Source: a virus
DNA: 64,000 nt
IMG/VR virus record: IMGVR_UViG_3300028384_001500
Span: 124,001 to 188,000 of that record
Reading direction: 5' to 3' (one strand)
Shown here: piece after piece, positions 9,632 through 16,493 of the stretch
Position numbering within the stretch: position 1 is the first letter of the stretch
Layout: each line of letters begins with the position of its first letter
The notes under the pieces: model-generated
The model's database searches: none
Told to the model about the DNA's origin: nothing
What the model saw: the letters and a program-made list of their open reading frames with translations, nothing else
Program-made: the position numbers and the translations under genes

Positions 9632-10294
9632 TTACTCATCATAAAAAGACGATCCAACATTTGTATCGTCACCTTTGCTTGAAACTTCTTTTGGCCCGCT
9701 AATTGGTGTGTCTAGCACGCCATTTTTTTGTAGATCTCTCACATCGCCTGTTTTACCTAGGCGATTTTCTTCAAATCCACGTTGTTGGACAAAAGTATCT
9801 TGTACTGCATCGTCATCTAGATAACCTTCAGAAGTAGGCCCAAATATTTTCGCTAAAAATAAATCTTTCCTTGCTTGTCTTCCACTAATTGTTATAAATC
9901 TTTTATGCTCTATTTGCCCAAAAATAGTCTGACTTATGGGTGCTTTAACCACTTCAAAAAAAGTACTTCCGTAAGAAAAAAAGTCGCCTTCTAAAATCTC
10001 AATGCCTTTATCTAAAAGATCACGTGACTGTATATAAGCTTCAATAGTATAGTATTCTTCAGATCCAAATCGATCAGTCTTAATTTGTTGCGCCTCATAT
10101 TTAACCAAACAATCAAGTTCAATTGGTGATTCAAAGACTTTATCAGGGCTTTCCTCATAAATGTCATGTACTTTTGATTTAATCTCAGATATTTGAAAAA
10201 GATATATTTTTTGACCTATTACATCTTTAACTACTTCTTTGGCGATATCATTAATAAAATTCATTTCGCGTGGTGTTATAAAAAGTCTTGCCAT
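9632..10294 (-). CDS. 14: Neck protein (gp14-like)
   Basis: A 220-residue protein starting MARLFITPREMNFINDIAKEVV. A central beta-rich part contains YYTIEAYIQSRDLLDKGIEILEGDFFSYGSTFFEVV, which resembles the GDLIYFP...FEI region of T4 gp14, and the acidic C-terminus (SSFYDE) is also gp14-like. It would belong to the neck that joins the head to the tail. It lies between the gp13-like gene (8 bases upstream) and the gp15-like gene (3 bases downstream), the same gene order as T4. The similarity is at the pattern level, so the call leans on synteny. Confidence 0.6.
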   Translation of the reverse strand: MARLFITPREMNFINDIAKEVVKDVIGQKIYLFQISEIKSKVHDIYEESPDKVFESPIELDCLVKYEAQQIKTDRFGSEEYYTIEAYIQSRDLLDKGIEILEGDFFSYGSTFFEVVKAPISQTIFGQIEHKRFITISGRQARKDLFLAKIFGPTSEGYLDDDAVQDTFVQQRGFEENRLGKTGDVRDLQKNGVLDTPISGPKEVSSKGDDTNVGSSFYDE

Positions 10295-10302
10295 GACATC
10301 TC

Positions 10303-11451
10303 CTAGAAAATTGTAATTACTTTACCGTTAGGTATTGGTACGTACTTAAGTTGTTTTTGTATTTGTTCTGCCCTTGTTGCTTGTGTTTCAATAAGCTTGT
10401 CATAAGTCATACTGTCTAGCATTTCTCTTAACTTATCTTTAAGTCCATCTCTATCAGACCTCCCGTTGCTAATCAAATCAGAACTATTTAAAGAAACATC
10501 AGAATTAGGTACAGGAATGCTTCCAAATTTACCCCTAATATAACCTAACTGCTCCATTGAAATAGCTAGCGTGTAACTTCTAATCCACTGGCGACCTATG
10601 CTATTAATGCGGTTATACTTGACATTGCCAAAAGGAAGATTACTCATATTTGATACACCGTGAACTGTATCATCGCGATAAGCAGGTGATGTTGGATCTG
10701 GGTACTGTCTAATTCTTAAGAATAATTTAGATTCTGTTGTAGGAATAGGATAAATTCTAAAATTTGTCCCCATAACTTTGTAAGAAAAATTAGATCTTCG
10801 CACTCTATTTGAAAGGTCTAGTTGCCCACCACGCAAAAGATCTTCGTATACAGGAAGAATATAAAAGACTGTTTCAGGTGTAAAAGACTCAAAGCTAAAC
10901 TCGTTATTAAGGTAATTAATTGCTGATGTTGTGTCAAAAAATCTGTATGCTGCTTGAGGATTATAGTGAAACACTTCTTCAATTTTAATCTTTCCTTTTG
11001 TATTGTCAAAAAGAAGTCCATTAGCCCCACTTAACTCTGTGTAAATATTGTAGTCTTGTCTTCCTACTTCTAGCTGTATCGATCCTGATAAAGAATTATA
11101 AGACCCACCAATTCCAGCTTCCATAGCATAAGGTTCAGCAAAACGACCTAGAAACTCTAGATTTTCTCTAATAAATTTTTCTTCGCCACCAGTCATGCTA
11201 CCTGTAGAAAAACCTAGATAACTAACTAATTGTGACTTAGCTTGATATTGGTTTAATATAGAACTATATTCTAAAGTTGCTTCTTCAAAGTTACCCCATA
11301 TCTGCTTTTTAGTAAGTTCAACTGATAATATATCATCACCTAACTTTCTTTTTACAAAGGTAACAATATTATCAGCTTCGGTAGAAAAATCAGATTCACT
11401 ATCGTATATACCAAAGGGTGTAGGATTAGATGTATTTTCAAAATTTGCCAC
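10303..11451 (-). CDS. 13: Neck protein (gp13-like), GTG start
   Basis: A 382-residue protein. The start is a GTG at 11451 with GAGG a few bases upstream; no in-frame ATG is available nearby. The N-terminal helix-rich part (TFVKRKLGDDILSVELTKKQIWGNFEEATLEYSSILNQYQ) is typical of the head-completion/neck family to which T4 gp13 belongs, followed by a domain with FYILPVYEDLLRGGQ and RIYPIPTTESKLFLRIRQYP. It is the first gene of a gp13-gp14-gp15 series leading into sheath and tube genes. The C-terminal helix (LREMLDSMTYDKLIETQATRAEQ) is also a usual feature of this group. A 62-bp AT-rich gap upstream may hold a promoter. Confidence 0.65.
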   Translation of the reverse strand: MANFENTSNPTPFGIYDSESDFSTEADNIVTFVKRKLGDDILSVELTKKQIWGNFEEATLEYSSILNQYQAKSQLVSYLGFSTGSMTGGEEKFIRENLEFLGRFAEPYAMEAGIGGSYNSLSGSIQLEVGRQDYNIYTELSGANGLLFDNTKGKIKIEEVFHYNPQAAYRFFDTTSAINYLNNEFSFESFTPETVFYILPVYEDLLRGGQLDLSNRVRRSNFSYKVMGTNFRIYPIPTTESKLFLRIRQYPDPTSPAYRDDTVHGVSNMSNLPFGNVKYNRINSIGRQWIRSYTLAISMEQLGYIRGKFGSIPVPNSDVSLNSSDLISNGRSDRDGLKDKLREMLDSMTYDKLIETQATRAEQIQKQLKYVPIPNGKVITIF

Positions 11452-11513
11452 GCTTTTACCTCATGTATTTAAATATAATTAGGCTAAAAACTCAACAAAT
11501 ACTTAATTTAATT

Positions 11514-11807
11514 TTATTGGTTGTCGTAGGCACCAGCCATGATATCTTGACAGCATTCCATGATAATTCTTTTTGTAATTGGGCACTCACAACATTCAAC
11601 TAAACACATAATTGCTGCACAACAGTCTTCACGTGAAACACAATTTTTTGTTGACTTCGTCATTGAATAGTTGTGACCCATGTCTGGTCTTGAATCTGGA
11701 AATCCCACAGGATTCATCCCGCCATGACCCATATTAGTCATACCCATCATTTTGAATTCTTTTAAAATCATTTTTCTAATATTAGAGCGATTAATATTTT
11801 TTTCCAT
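11514..11807 (-). CDS. Small Cys-rich protein with N-terminal capsid-targeting-like tag
   Basis: 97 residues, with AAAGGATG before the ATG. The N-terminus has SNIRKMILKEF, a variant of the tag shared by the cargo-like genes in this block, with a possible LKE cleavage site after E17. The middle is Met/Gly-rich. The C-terminal half is dense in Cys (CCAAIMCLVECCECP then CC), a pattern that would suit metal binding or a four-helix Cys-rich bundle like those in small copper- or ferredoxin-associated proteins. I do not recognise the family. It is first of a group of tagged genes that continues upstream to 13863, and a candidate late promoter is at 11829-11838. Confidence 0.7.
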   Translation of the reverse strand: MEKNINRSNIRKMILKEFKMMGMTNMGHGGMNPVGFPDSRPDMGHNYSMTKSTKNCVSREDCCAAIMCLVECCECPITKRIIMECCQDIMAGAYDNQ

Positions 11808-11828
11808 GGTACATCCTTTTATTTCTAT

Positions 11829-11838
11829 TATATATATC
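11829..11838 (-). promoter_or_regulatory. Candidate late promoter, GATATATATA
   Basis: The minus strand reads GATATATATA 21 bases before the ATG at 11807, matching the cores at 2216-2225 and 13897-13906. It touches the stop codon of the preceding reading frame. Confidence 0.4.
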
Positions 11839-12242
11839 TACTTATTTTTATATTTTCTTTTTGAATGCAACAGATCTTCTTCATGCCCGTCAACACCGTG
11901 TGACTCATGTGCTTCACCTAAATCATCGCTGTCTTTTACTTTCTCTAGTAAAATTGCAGGTATGTCAGTCTCAATTCCAATGCTAGGCCATTTTACATCA
12001 TATATTGCTATATGACCGCTTTCGTCCAGGCTGTGCCAGAGCACCTTTCCTATTTCATTTAAAGCAGAATCCTTCCGCTTAACATGAGTTAGTCATGTAT
12101 GGCCAATAATGTCATCAGCTGACTTGTCTCTTTTGGTTACATGGTCTAATCCGTAAGAGAACCCTTGTTCTTTACTAGCATAAGAAAGCCTATCTAATTC
12201 TTCTTTAATCAAACTTTTTAATTGGTTTTTTGTTAATTTCAT
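11838..12242 (-). pseudogene. Tagged gene interrupted by one in-frame UGA (or readthrough gene)
   Basis: Translation from the ATG at 12242 gives MKLTKNQLKSLIKEELDRL and stops after 49 codons at a TGA (12093-12095). The same frame then continues without any stop for 84 more codons to a proper stop at 11838-11840, ending in a Lys-rich tail. No frameshift is needed. The N-terminus carries the shared cargo tag, with LIKE as predicted cleavage site. The start overlaps the stop of the upstream gene as ATGA, like its neighbours. The UGA is followed by CUA, a weak termination context, and lies in a 6-bp inverted repeat (ACATGA/TCATGT). A single change from TGG (Trp) would also explain it. UGA is a genuine stop elsewhere in this window. 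The alternatives are a recent nonsense mutation, a sequencing error, or programmed readthrough. Confidence 0.6.
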
Positions 12243-12574
12243 TTTTTAGGCCCACCTTCTGTATATCCTGTGCAACTATTTGTTGCTTTACAAGAAAAGC
12301 CAAATGCGTGACAAAAAGCTGATGATTTATTCTTTGCAGTTACACCCGCCTCAATAGCTTCTTTTGATATATCATATGCAGCACAAGTTTTACAATATTT
12401 AACTTTGCCAAATTTATCTTCTAAAAACTCTTTTAAATCTTTGCGTTTTTTAGGATTACCGTATTTAGCATTTTTAATTGCTTTTTGTTTTCCGCCTTTG
12501 ACTTTCTTAAATGCATTGGCTTTTTTAGCAGCTTCTCTAATTAAATATTTTAGCTGCCCTAATGTAATTCTCAT
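12239..12574 (-). CDS. Small basic Cys-containing protein with capsid-targeting-like tag
   Basis: 111 residues beginning MRITLGQLKYLIREAAKK, a clear member of the tagged set, with predicted cleavage after LIRE (E14). The next 40 residues are strongly basic (KKVKGGKQKAIKNAKYGNPKKRKD). The C-terminal half has five Cys residues (CKTC, then C, C and C), enough for a small metal site or disulfides. Function is unknown. Its ATG overlaps the TGA of the acetyltransferase-like gene upstream, and its own TGA overlaps the ATG of the interrupted gene downstream, so the three are almost certainly co-translated. The basic middle would be suited to DNA binding inside the capsid. Confidence 0.75.
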   Translation of the reverse strand: MRITLGQLKYLIREAAKKANAFKKVKGGKQKAIKNAKYGNPKKRKDLKEFLEDKFGKVKYCKTCAAYDISKEAIEAGVTAKNKSSAFCHAFGFSCKATNSCTGYTEGGPKK

Positions 12575-13863
12575 TTTTTCTTTCTCATTCTTTTTGTTTT
12601 CTTTTTGCTAGCTTCTTTACGCTTTTTTGCATACTCGTATGCTTTTTTAAGACGCTTTTTCGTAGCAGGATCTTTTGCATTTTTATACGCAGCTCGTACA
12701 CGCTGGTGTATAAGATTAATTATCTGTGACTGTCGCTTATGACTTTTAGATTTAAAACTTTTTTTAGATAGCGTTTTTTTAATATCAGAAGCGGTTTTAA
12801 ATTTTACAGACACAGTATCCTTAGGATTTTCGTCTGTGTAGAGTCTTCTTCCACTACCTTTAGGTTTTTTACCTGTACCTACCTTTGGATCTTTTTTTTT
12901 TGACTCGCGCAAGTTTTCTTTTTTTGCTTTTTCTCGATTATAGGCTTCTATTTCTTCCGGGGTAGGTGAATTATTAAATGCATCTACAAAGTCAGATCTT
13001 CTGGTGCCTTGTATTCGATAATCGTCAAAATATACATTGTCTGTCCTAGATGTAAGCATGTTCCACACTTCTGCCATGGATTGTATACCTCTTTTTCGCC
13101 AAGAACTGGTTGTTCCAAAAGGATTGCGTGCCATGGCAGCAGCAGACTCAGGTGAAACTCCATTATAAAAGACGTCGTCAAGAACACCTTCCTCGTGGTA
13201 TAATTCTGAATAACAATCGTCATCCGGATCAGGTGTTAGGCCAAAAAAGTCCATTTCGTCACTTCCTTTCGCTGTGGTCTGCTTATAATACACACCTTGA
13301 TTCTCAGGAGCATTAACTTTAGAGTCAATAATGTTATTAATGACATCAGTGTTTCCACCTTCAAAGTCAGTTGTTATACCAGCTGGTGCAATTGGTGCGA
13401 CAACCTCACAATAATAAAAAATCAGGTCAAACATTAGATCGCCAATACCTCTGTTTTGGGCATTTACAGAAGTATAAATTGAACTAACTGAATATGTATT
13501 TGGTATACATTTAGCATCATGCCAGTATCTTACTTCTCCGTCTTCGTCTGCACCAACGGCGTCTTCTTCAACGCCCGGGCCTAATTTTCTTATGTAATGT
13601 ATTCTTTGATCGACGACTTCGTCATCTAATACTTTTAAAGGGTGTCCTTGCAATTGTCCTGTCAACTTAGTTAAGGTCGCTGACGCAATCAAGTCCCCTC
13701 CGTTAAAAAGGTCAAGTATTGTGATCTCTTCGTTGCCGTCATCTAAAGTTTCTTGATATCTTAAAGATAGACTAGGTAACGCTGCTAGTAGACTGTCATG
13801 TTGAGTAGTCTCAAGTATTATCTTTCTGATTGATTCTCTGATAAGTTTTCTTAATAAATTCAT
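12571..13863 (-). CDS. GNAT acetyltransferase-like protein with tag and Lys-rich C-terminal tail
   Basis: 430 residues. The N-terminus MNLLRKLIRESIRKIILE is a short form of the cargo tag, with an IRE cleavage site after E10. Around residues 126-150, SSIYTSVNAQNRGIGDLMFDLIFYYCE has the Q-x-x-G-x-G acetyl-CoA loop (Q136, G139, G141) and flanking strand and helix of GNAT N-acetyltransferases; the N-terminal part is divergent. From about residue 310 the protein becomes extremely Lys/Arg-rich (GTGKKPKGSGRRLYTDENP and onward), as in DNA-condensing tails. A second LRE site (E320, then Ser) sits exactly at the border, so a prohead protease could release the basic part. The substrate of the enzyme domain is unknown. 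Confidence 0.75.
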   Translation of the reverse strand: MNLLRKLIRESIRKIILETTQHDSLLAALPSLSLRYQETLDDGNEEITILDLFNGGDLIASATLTKLTGQLQGHPLKVLDDEVVDQRIHYIRKLGPGVEEDAVGADEDGEVRYWHDAKCIPNTYSVSSIYTSVNAQNRGIGDLMFDLIFYYCEVVAPIAPAGITTDFEGGNTDVINNIIDSKVNAPENQGVYYKQTTAKGSDEMDFFGLTPDPDDDCYSELYHEEGVLDDVFYNGVSPESAAAMARNPFGTTSSWRKRGIQSMAEVWNMLTSRTDNVYFDDYRIQGTRRSDFVDAFNNSPTPEEIEAYNREKAKKENLRESKKKDPKVGTGKKPKGSGRRLYTDENPKDTVSVKFKTASDIKKTLSKKSFKSKSHKRQSQIINLIHQRVRAAYKNAKDPATKKRLKKAYEYAKKRKEASKKKTKRMRKKK

Positions 13864-14008
13864 TAAAACGTCTCACGCGTGTTTTTACTATTCCTTTATA
13901 TATATCAAAGTACATATGCAAAATAAAAAGAAATACTAGTAGAAAGAATAAGTCCAACGGGAACATGTAATCATCCCATAATTTTTGCAATCTTTTTTTA
14001 ATGCCCAT
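13811..14008 (-). CDS. Possible small single-span membrane protein
   Basis: A 65-residue frame, MGIKKRLQKLWDDYMFPLDL, then a strongly hydrophobic stretch (LFFLLVFLFILHMYF) and a basic C-terminus (RVRRFNEFIKK). It starts just downstream of a terminator and overlaps the next gene's start by 53 bases. The composition looks like a genuine small membrane protein with basic flanks rather than a random frame. No good Shine-Dalgarno is seen before its ATG, so expression is unproven. Confidence 0.4.
   Translation of the reverse strand: MGIKKRLQKLWDDYMFPLDLFFLLVFLFILHMYFDIYKGIVKTRVRRFNEFIKKTYQRINQKDNT
13889..13906 (-). promoter_or_regulatory. Candidate late promoter for the acetyltransferase-like gene
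   Basis: The minus strand reads GATATATATAAAGGAATA, identical over 18 bp to the sequence before the tail tube gene (2208-2225). The core is 34 bases before the ATG at 13863. If the 65-residue frame at 13811-14008 is real, the promoter lies inside it. Confidence 0.45.
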
Positions 14009-14033
14009 ATTTTTATGTATACATTCTATACTA

Positions 14034-14061
14034 AAAAAGACGCCTCGAAAGACGTCTTTTT
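14034..14061 (-). terminator. UUCG-tetraloop terminator
   Basis: A 12-bp stem (one G-U pair) closed by a TTCG loop on the minus strand, followed by T residues. It lies downstream of the gene at 14082-14345. A-runs on both sides mean it could also work on the other strand. It is a sequence relative of the terminator at 23417-23448. Confidence 0.85.
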
Positions 14062-14081
14062 AATAAAACTTAAATTAGCTA

Positions 14082-14345
14082 TTAGGTTTGGCCACCTACT
14101 TCAGTACCATCACTATCTTGTGTTGGAACTGCATTATGTCTTTTAAGAGTACCATCTGACTCAAAAAACAAATACCAAGTTTCTCCTGTTGGTGCTTGCA
14201 AAGAAATATAAGATGGTTTGTTTGAATCAGATCCACATTTTAAATCAATGTGTCCTGCTTCTGCTGATCCTGAGACAGCAACTTCAAAGCCACCGCCTGA
14301 TAGCTGATGTAGACCTTTTGTGTCCGTTACGAGTACTTTTGGCAT
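14082..14345 (-). CDS. Small beta-rich protein of unknown function
   Basis: 87 residues, MPKVLVTDTKGLHQLSGGGFEVAV, then a predicted beta-rich run (HIDLKCGSDSNKPSYISLQAP, GETWYLFFESDGTLKRHN) and a short polar tail. A clear AAGGAGAAG precedes the ATG and a strong UUCG terminator follows, so it is likely a well-expressed stand-alone late gene. It has no cargo tag, no signal peptide and no membrane span. Small late beta-rich proteins in T4-like phages are often head decoration or fibre accessory proteins, which is a guess here. I do not recognise the family. Confidence 0.7.
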   Translation of the reverse strand: MPKVLVTDTKGLHQLSGGGFEVAVSGSAEAGHIDLKCGSDSNKPSYISLQAPTGETWYLFFESDGTLKRHNAVPTQDSDGTEVGGQT

Positions 14346-14433
14346 AATCTTCTCCTTTTATAAATTTGTCCACAAGATTCCGACACGACGGTGGGATCGC
14401 CTTTATGCTGTGTGCCGGGCCTGTTTATATTTA
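14346..14433 (-). other. 88-bp intergenic region with possible RNA hairpin
   Basis: Between two small late genes. The minus strand has CCGGCAC and, about 25 bases on, GTGTCGG, which can form a 7-bp stem with one G-U pair; it lacks the T-run of a terminator. It is locally much richer in G and C than its surroundings. It could be a leader structure for the gene at 14345 or the remains of an end-of-transcript hairpin. It is not tRNA-like. Confidence 0.3.
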
Positions 14434-14682
14434 TTAACTAAAAATTAATTTTTCTAACATTTCTTTATATTGAGGTCGCGTCATACCTTCTGGTCGCTCT
14501 TGCGTTCTTTTTTGCAAGTACTCCAAAATTTTGTCAACCCTAGGGTCAGCTCCACTTTTTGCTTTTGCTAGTTCCTTTTTAAGAGCTGCAACTTCTTTTT
14601 GCAAAGCAGCAACTTTTTTCTCTAGGTCTGCGTGTTTATGTTCTGGTGCAGCAGATGCTGCTGTAGTTTTCTTTGCTGGCAT
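14434..14682 (-). CDS. Small coiled-coil protein
   Basis: 82 residues. After an Ala/Thr-rich start (MPAKKTTAASAAPEHKH) there is a perfect heptad run, LEKKVAALQKEVAALKKELAKAK, a short coiled coil that would form dimers or trimers, followed by a helical tail (VDKILEYLQKRTQERPEGM). A strong CGGAGG ribosome site precedes the ATG. It is divergent from the plus-strand gene at 14764, with an 81-bp gap that must hold promoters for both. I do not recognise the family; no tag or membrane segment is present. Confidence 0.7.
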   Translation of the reverse strand: MPAKKTTAASAAPEHKHADLEKKVAALQKEVAALKKELAKAKSGADPRVDKILEYLQKRTQERPEGMTRPQYKEMLEKLIFS

Positions 14683-14721
14683 GTTTTCCTCCGTTTATTT
14701 GTTATATTATAACATGTCTAG

Positions 14722-14729
14722 TATAAATA
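14722..14729 (+). promoter_or_regulatory. T4-type late promoter box TATAAATA
   Basis: An exact TATAAATA, the T4 late promoter consensus, 35 bases before the ATG of the plus-strand gene at 14764. The 81-bp gap between the divergent genes also includes a short palindromic run (TTATATTATAA) just before it. Confidence 0.6.
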
Positions 14730-14763
14730 TAAATAATAATATCTTTTTTCCAGGAGGTCATAT

Positions 14764-15102
14764 ATGAAACCCATCATCATTCAAAACAGCAAAATACCTG
14801 TTTATTTGTCAATATTTATTAGCATTGGTGCAATTACTCTGTTCCCTTTTATTATCTCACGAGATGAAATGAGCGAAACCACAATAAGACATGAATGCAT
14901 ACACATAGAACAACAACGTGAGCTCTGGGTTGTTCCTTTTTATCTACTATATGGTTTTTATTGGCTCAAAGGAAAGTTGTCAGGAATGACAAACGACGAG
15001 GCTTATATGAATATTCCGTTTGAACAAGAAGCTTATCGAAAAATGTATGACAAAGAGTATTTAAAAACAAGAAAGCGTTTTGCCTGGAAGGAGTATGTTT
15101 AA
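14764..15102 (+). CDS. Small membrane-associated HExxH protein (metallopeptidase-like)
   Basis: 112 residues and the only convincing plus-strand gene in the window. CCAGGAGGT gives a strong ribosome site and TATAAATA lies upstream. A hydrophobic segment (VYLSIFISIGAITLFPFII) is followed by RHECIHIEQQRELWVVPFYLLYGFYWL. HECIH is an HExxH zinc motif (H41, E42, H45 by count) followed by a second hydrophobic stretch. Small proteins of this pattern are widespread in T4-like and bacteroidal phages, often with no proven activity. No third zinc ligand is certain, although a later Glu (EQEAY) is in the right area. It converges on the tagged gene at 15947, with overlapping stop codons. It may act at the membrane in late infection or lysis. 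Confidence 0.75.
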   Translation: MKPIIIQNSKIPVYLSIFISIGAITLFPFIISRDEMSETTIRHECIHIEQQRELWVVPFYLLYGFYWLKGKLSGMTNDEAYMNIPFEQEAYRKMYDKEYLKTRKRFAWKEYV

Positions 15103-15947
15103 TAAAGTTCATCTGCCCATGATGAGTCAAATTTTGATGCAGGCATAGAGCTGTATCCTAGTTCAATTCTTAGATTGTCCATAATATTCTCTGCTTTTTT
15201 ATAAGTCTTTTCTGAATGTAGTTCGCTTTCATTATAAAGACGTTGAAGCTGATAGAGGGCGTCTAAAAGAGAGTCCGATCCATCAATATCTTTAGCTGCC
15301 ATTCTTGACGTGACGTCTATCGCTGCAGGTAAAATGCGATCAATGCTGGAAGAAAATACATCATTTGATGCATCTAAACCTACTACTTTATATTTGTTTT
15401 TTACAACTTCTTGCTTCCATATTTTTTCAAAGTTTTTCTTACCGTTAGGGCTTAACTGCGCTACTAAATCATTTGGAAATTTAAGCGCGTCTCTAGAGTT
15501 GAAACCGTTAACAAAAGTATTTAATATTTCATAAATTTTTTCTTCTGGGGAACCACCATACGGTCTTTTAAATGGTGTTGATTTGCATAGCCACATAAAT
15601 CCTGGTGAATACTCACTTGTAGGTGGTGCTGGATTAATACCTATACCGGCAATTTGAACTAGTATTTTTTCACGGCTTGACTGGTACCATAAAGTTTTTT
15701 TACCACTTTTATCTTTGCATAAAAAAGCATAATTATTATGCCAGTTTTGACGGACTAGAAAGAATTCATCAATGACTAAATACTCTCTATAATAATCTTT
15801 TATTTTTTGTCTATCTTGTAGTTCAATTTTTGCAGCTTCAGCTTCAGCTTCAAGACGTCTTGTTTTCTTACTTTTAAAGAAGTCAAAAAATCCTTCATTT
15901 AACTCTTGATATATCACCTGCCGGAGTTGTTTTTTTGTCATTAACAT
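15099..15947 (-). CDS. Tagged protein of unknown function
   Basis: 282 residues, MLMTKKQLRQVIYQELNEGFFDFFKSKKTRR. The first 20 residues are a variant of the cargo tag; LNE followed by Gly (after E18) fits the (L/I)xE prohead cleavage rule. A charged helical stretch (TRRLEAEAEAAKIELQDRQKIKDYYREY) follows. A central segment, YAFLCKDKSGKKTLWYQSS, looks like a small beta domain, and the C-terminal 120 residues are mostly helical. I do not recognise a catalytic motif. It is the last gene of a tagged run (19386 to 15099), 3 bases after its upstream neighbour, and its stop overlaps that of the convergent plus-strand gene. Confidence 0.75.
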   Translation of the reverse strand: MLMTKKQLRQVIYQELNEGFFDFFKSKKTRRLEAEAEAAKIELQDRQKIKDYYREYLVIDEFFLVRQNWHNNYAFLCKDKSGKKTLWYQSSREKILVQIAGIGINPAPPTSEYSPGFMWLCKSTPFKRPYGGSPEEKIYEILNTFVNGFNSRDALKFPNDLVAQLSPNGKKNFEKIWKQEVVKNKYKVVGLDASNDVFSSSIDRILPAAIDVTSRMAAKDIDGSDSLLDALYQLQRLYNESELHSEKTYKKAENIMDNLRIELGYSSMPASKFDSSWADELY

Positions 15948-15950
15948 GTT

Positions 15951-16484
15951 TTAAATCCATTCATCGCTAAAACTATCTTCTTCAATATCAGGTGTCCATC
16001 CCGGGCTATATCTTTGAATTGCTGCGTCGTTTAATTCACCCACATATCTTCCATCGTACAAGTCTTCAACATCAATAATATGTGTAAAGGGAGCGAATCC
16101 AGGACGAGGTGTTCTTAAAAGATTAAGAACTTCACCAACTAAATCCTCGTTTTCTGGATAATGATTTTGTCCTAGAGAATTGTCAAACCTCTTTTGCTTA
16201 ACAACTAGACTTACACCGTTTGGAGATCTAGGTGGCTTAGGTATCTCTATGTGTGTTTCATAAACACTTAAGACTTCACTAAACATTTGTGCAAACTCAA
16301 GTGTGGCAAAATCAGGGTTCTGTATATACGTAAAAAGATAACCGTTTGGTCCGGGCTGTTGATATATGCTAACAGCTCGCATGCCTGGCTTTTTTAAGTG
16401 AGGTGGAAAGTTAACTGGGTATGATTCATAGCCACCAATAGACTCAAATATTAACTTTCTTAACTGTGATATTGTTATTTTCAT
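15951..16484 (-). CDS. Tagged protein of unknown function
   Basis: 177 residues beginning MKITISQLRKLIFESIGGYESYP, a textbook example of the shared tag, with predicted cleavage after LIFE (E14). The mature part is Pro-rich and probably globular (YPVNFPPHLKKPGMRAVSIYQQPGPNGYLFTYIQNPDFATLEFAQMF), followed by VSLVVKQKRFDN and an acidic C-terminus. No enzyme motif is recognised. It sits nine bases downstream of the metalloprotease-like gene, which suggests co-expression. The short size and defined globular section would suit an injected effector or an inhibitor of a host enzyme, but this is only inference from the tag. Confidence 0.7.
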   Translation of the reverse strand: MKITISQLRKLIFESIGGYESYPVNFPPHLKKPGMRAVSIYQQPGPNGYLFTYIQNPDFATLEFAQMFSEVLSVYETHIEIPKPPRSPNGVSLVVKQKRFDNSLGQNHYPENEDLVGEVLNLLRTPRPGFAPFTHIIDVEDLYDGRYVGELNDAAIQRYSPGWTPDIEEDSFSDEWI

Positions 16485-16493
16485 TGGAATCTC

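Noticed and set aside
10818-11030. 70-residue frame inside the gp13-like gene
   Set aside because: Out-of-frame shadow of a well-supported neck gene on the same strand.
12093-12095. Reassignment of UGA to Trp across the phage
   Set aside because: UGA ends several other genes (for example at 20609-20611, 12571-12573 and 16494-16496) in ATGA or similar overlaps, so it is read as stop there.
14346-14433. Possible tRNA
   Set aside because: Stem lengths and loop sequences do not fit a cloverleaf, and there is no TTCGAATC-type T-loop.
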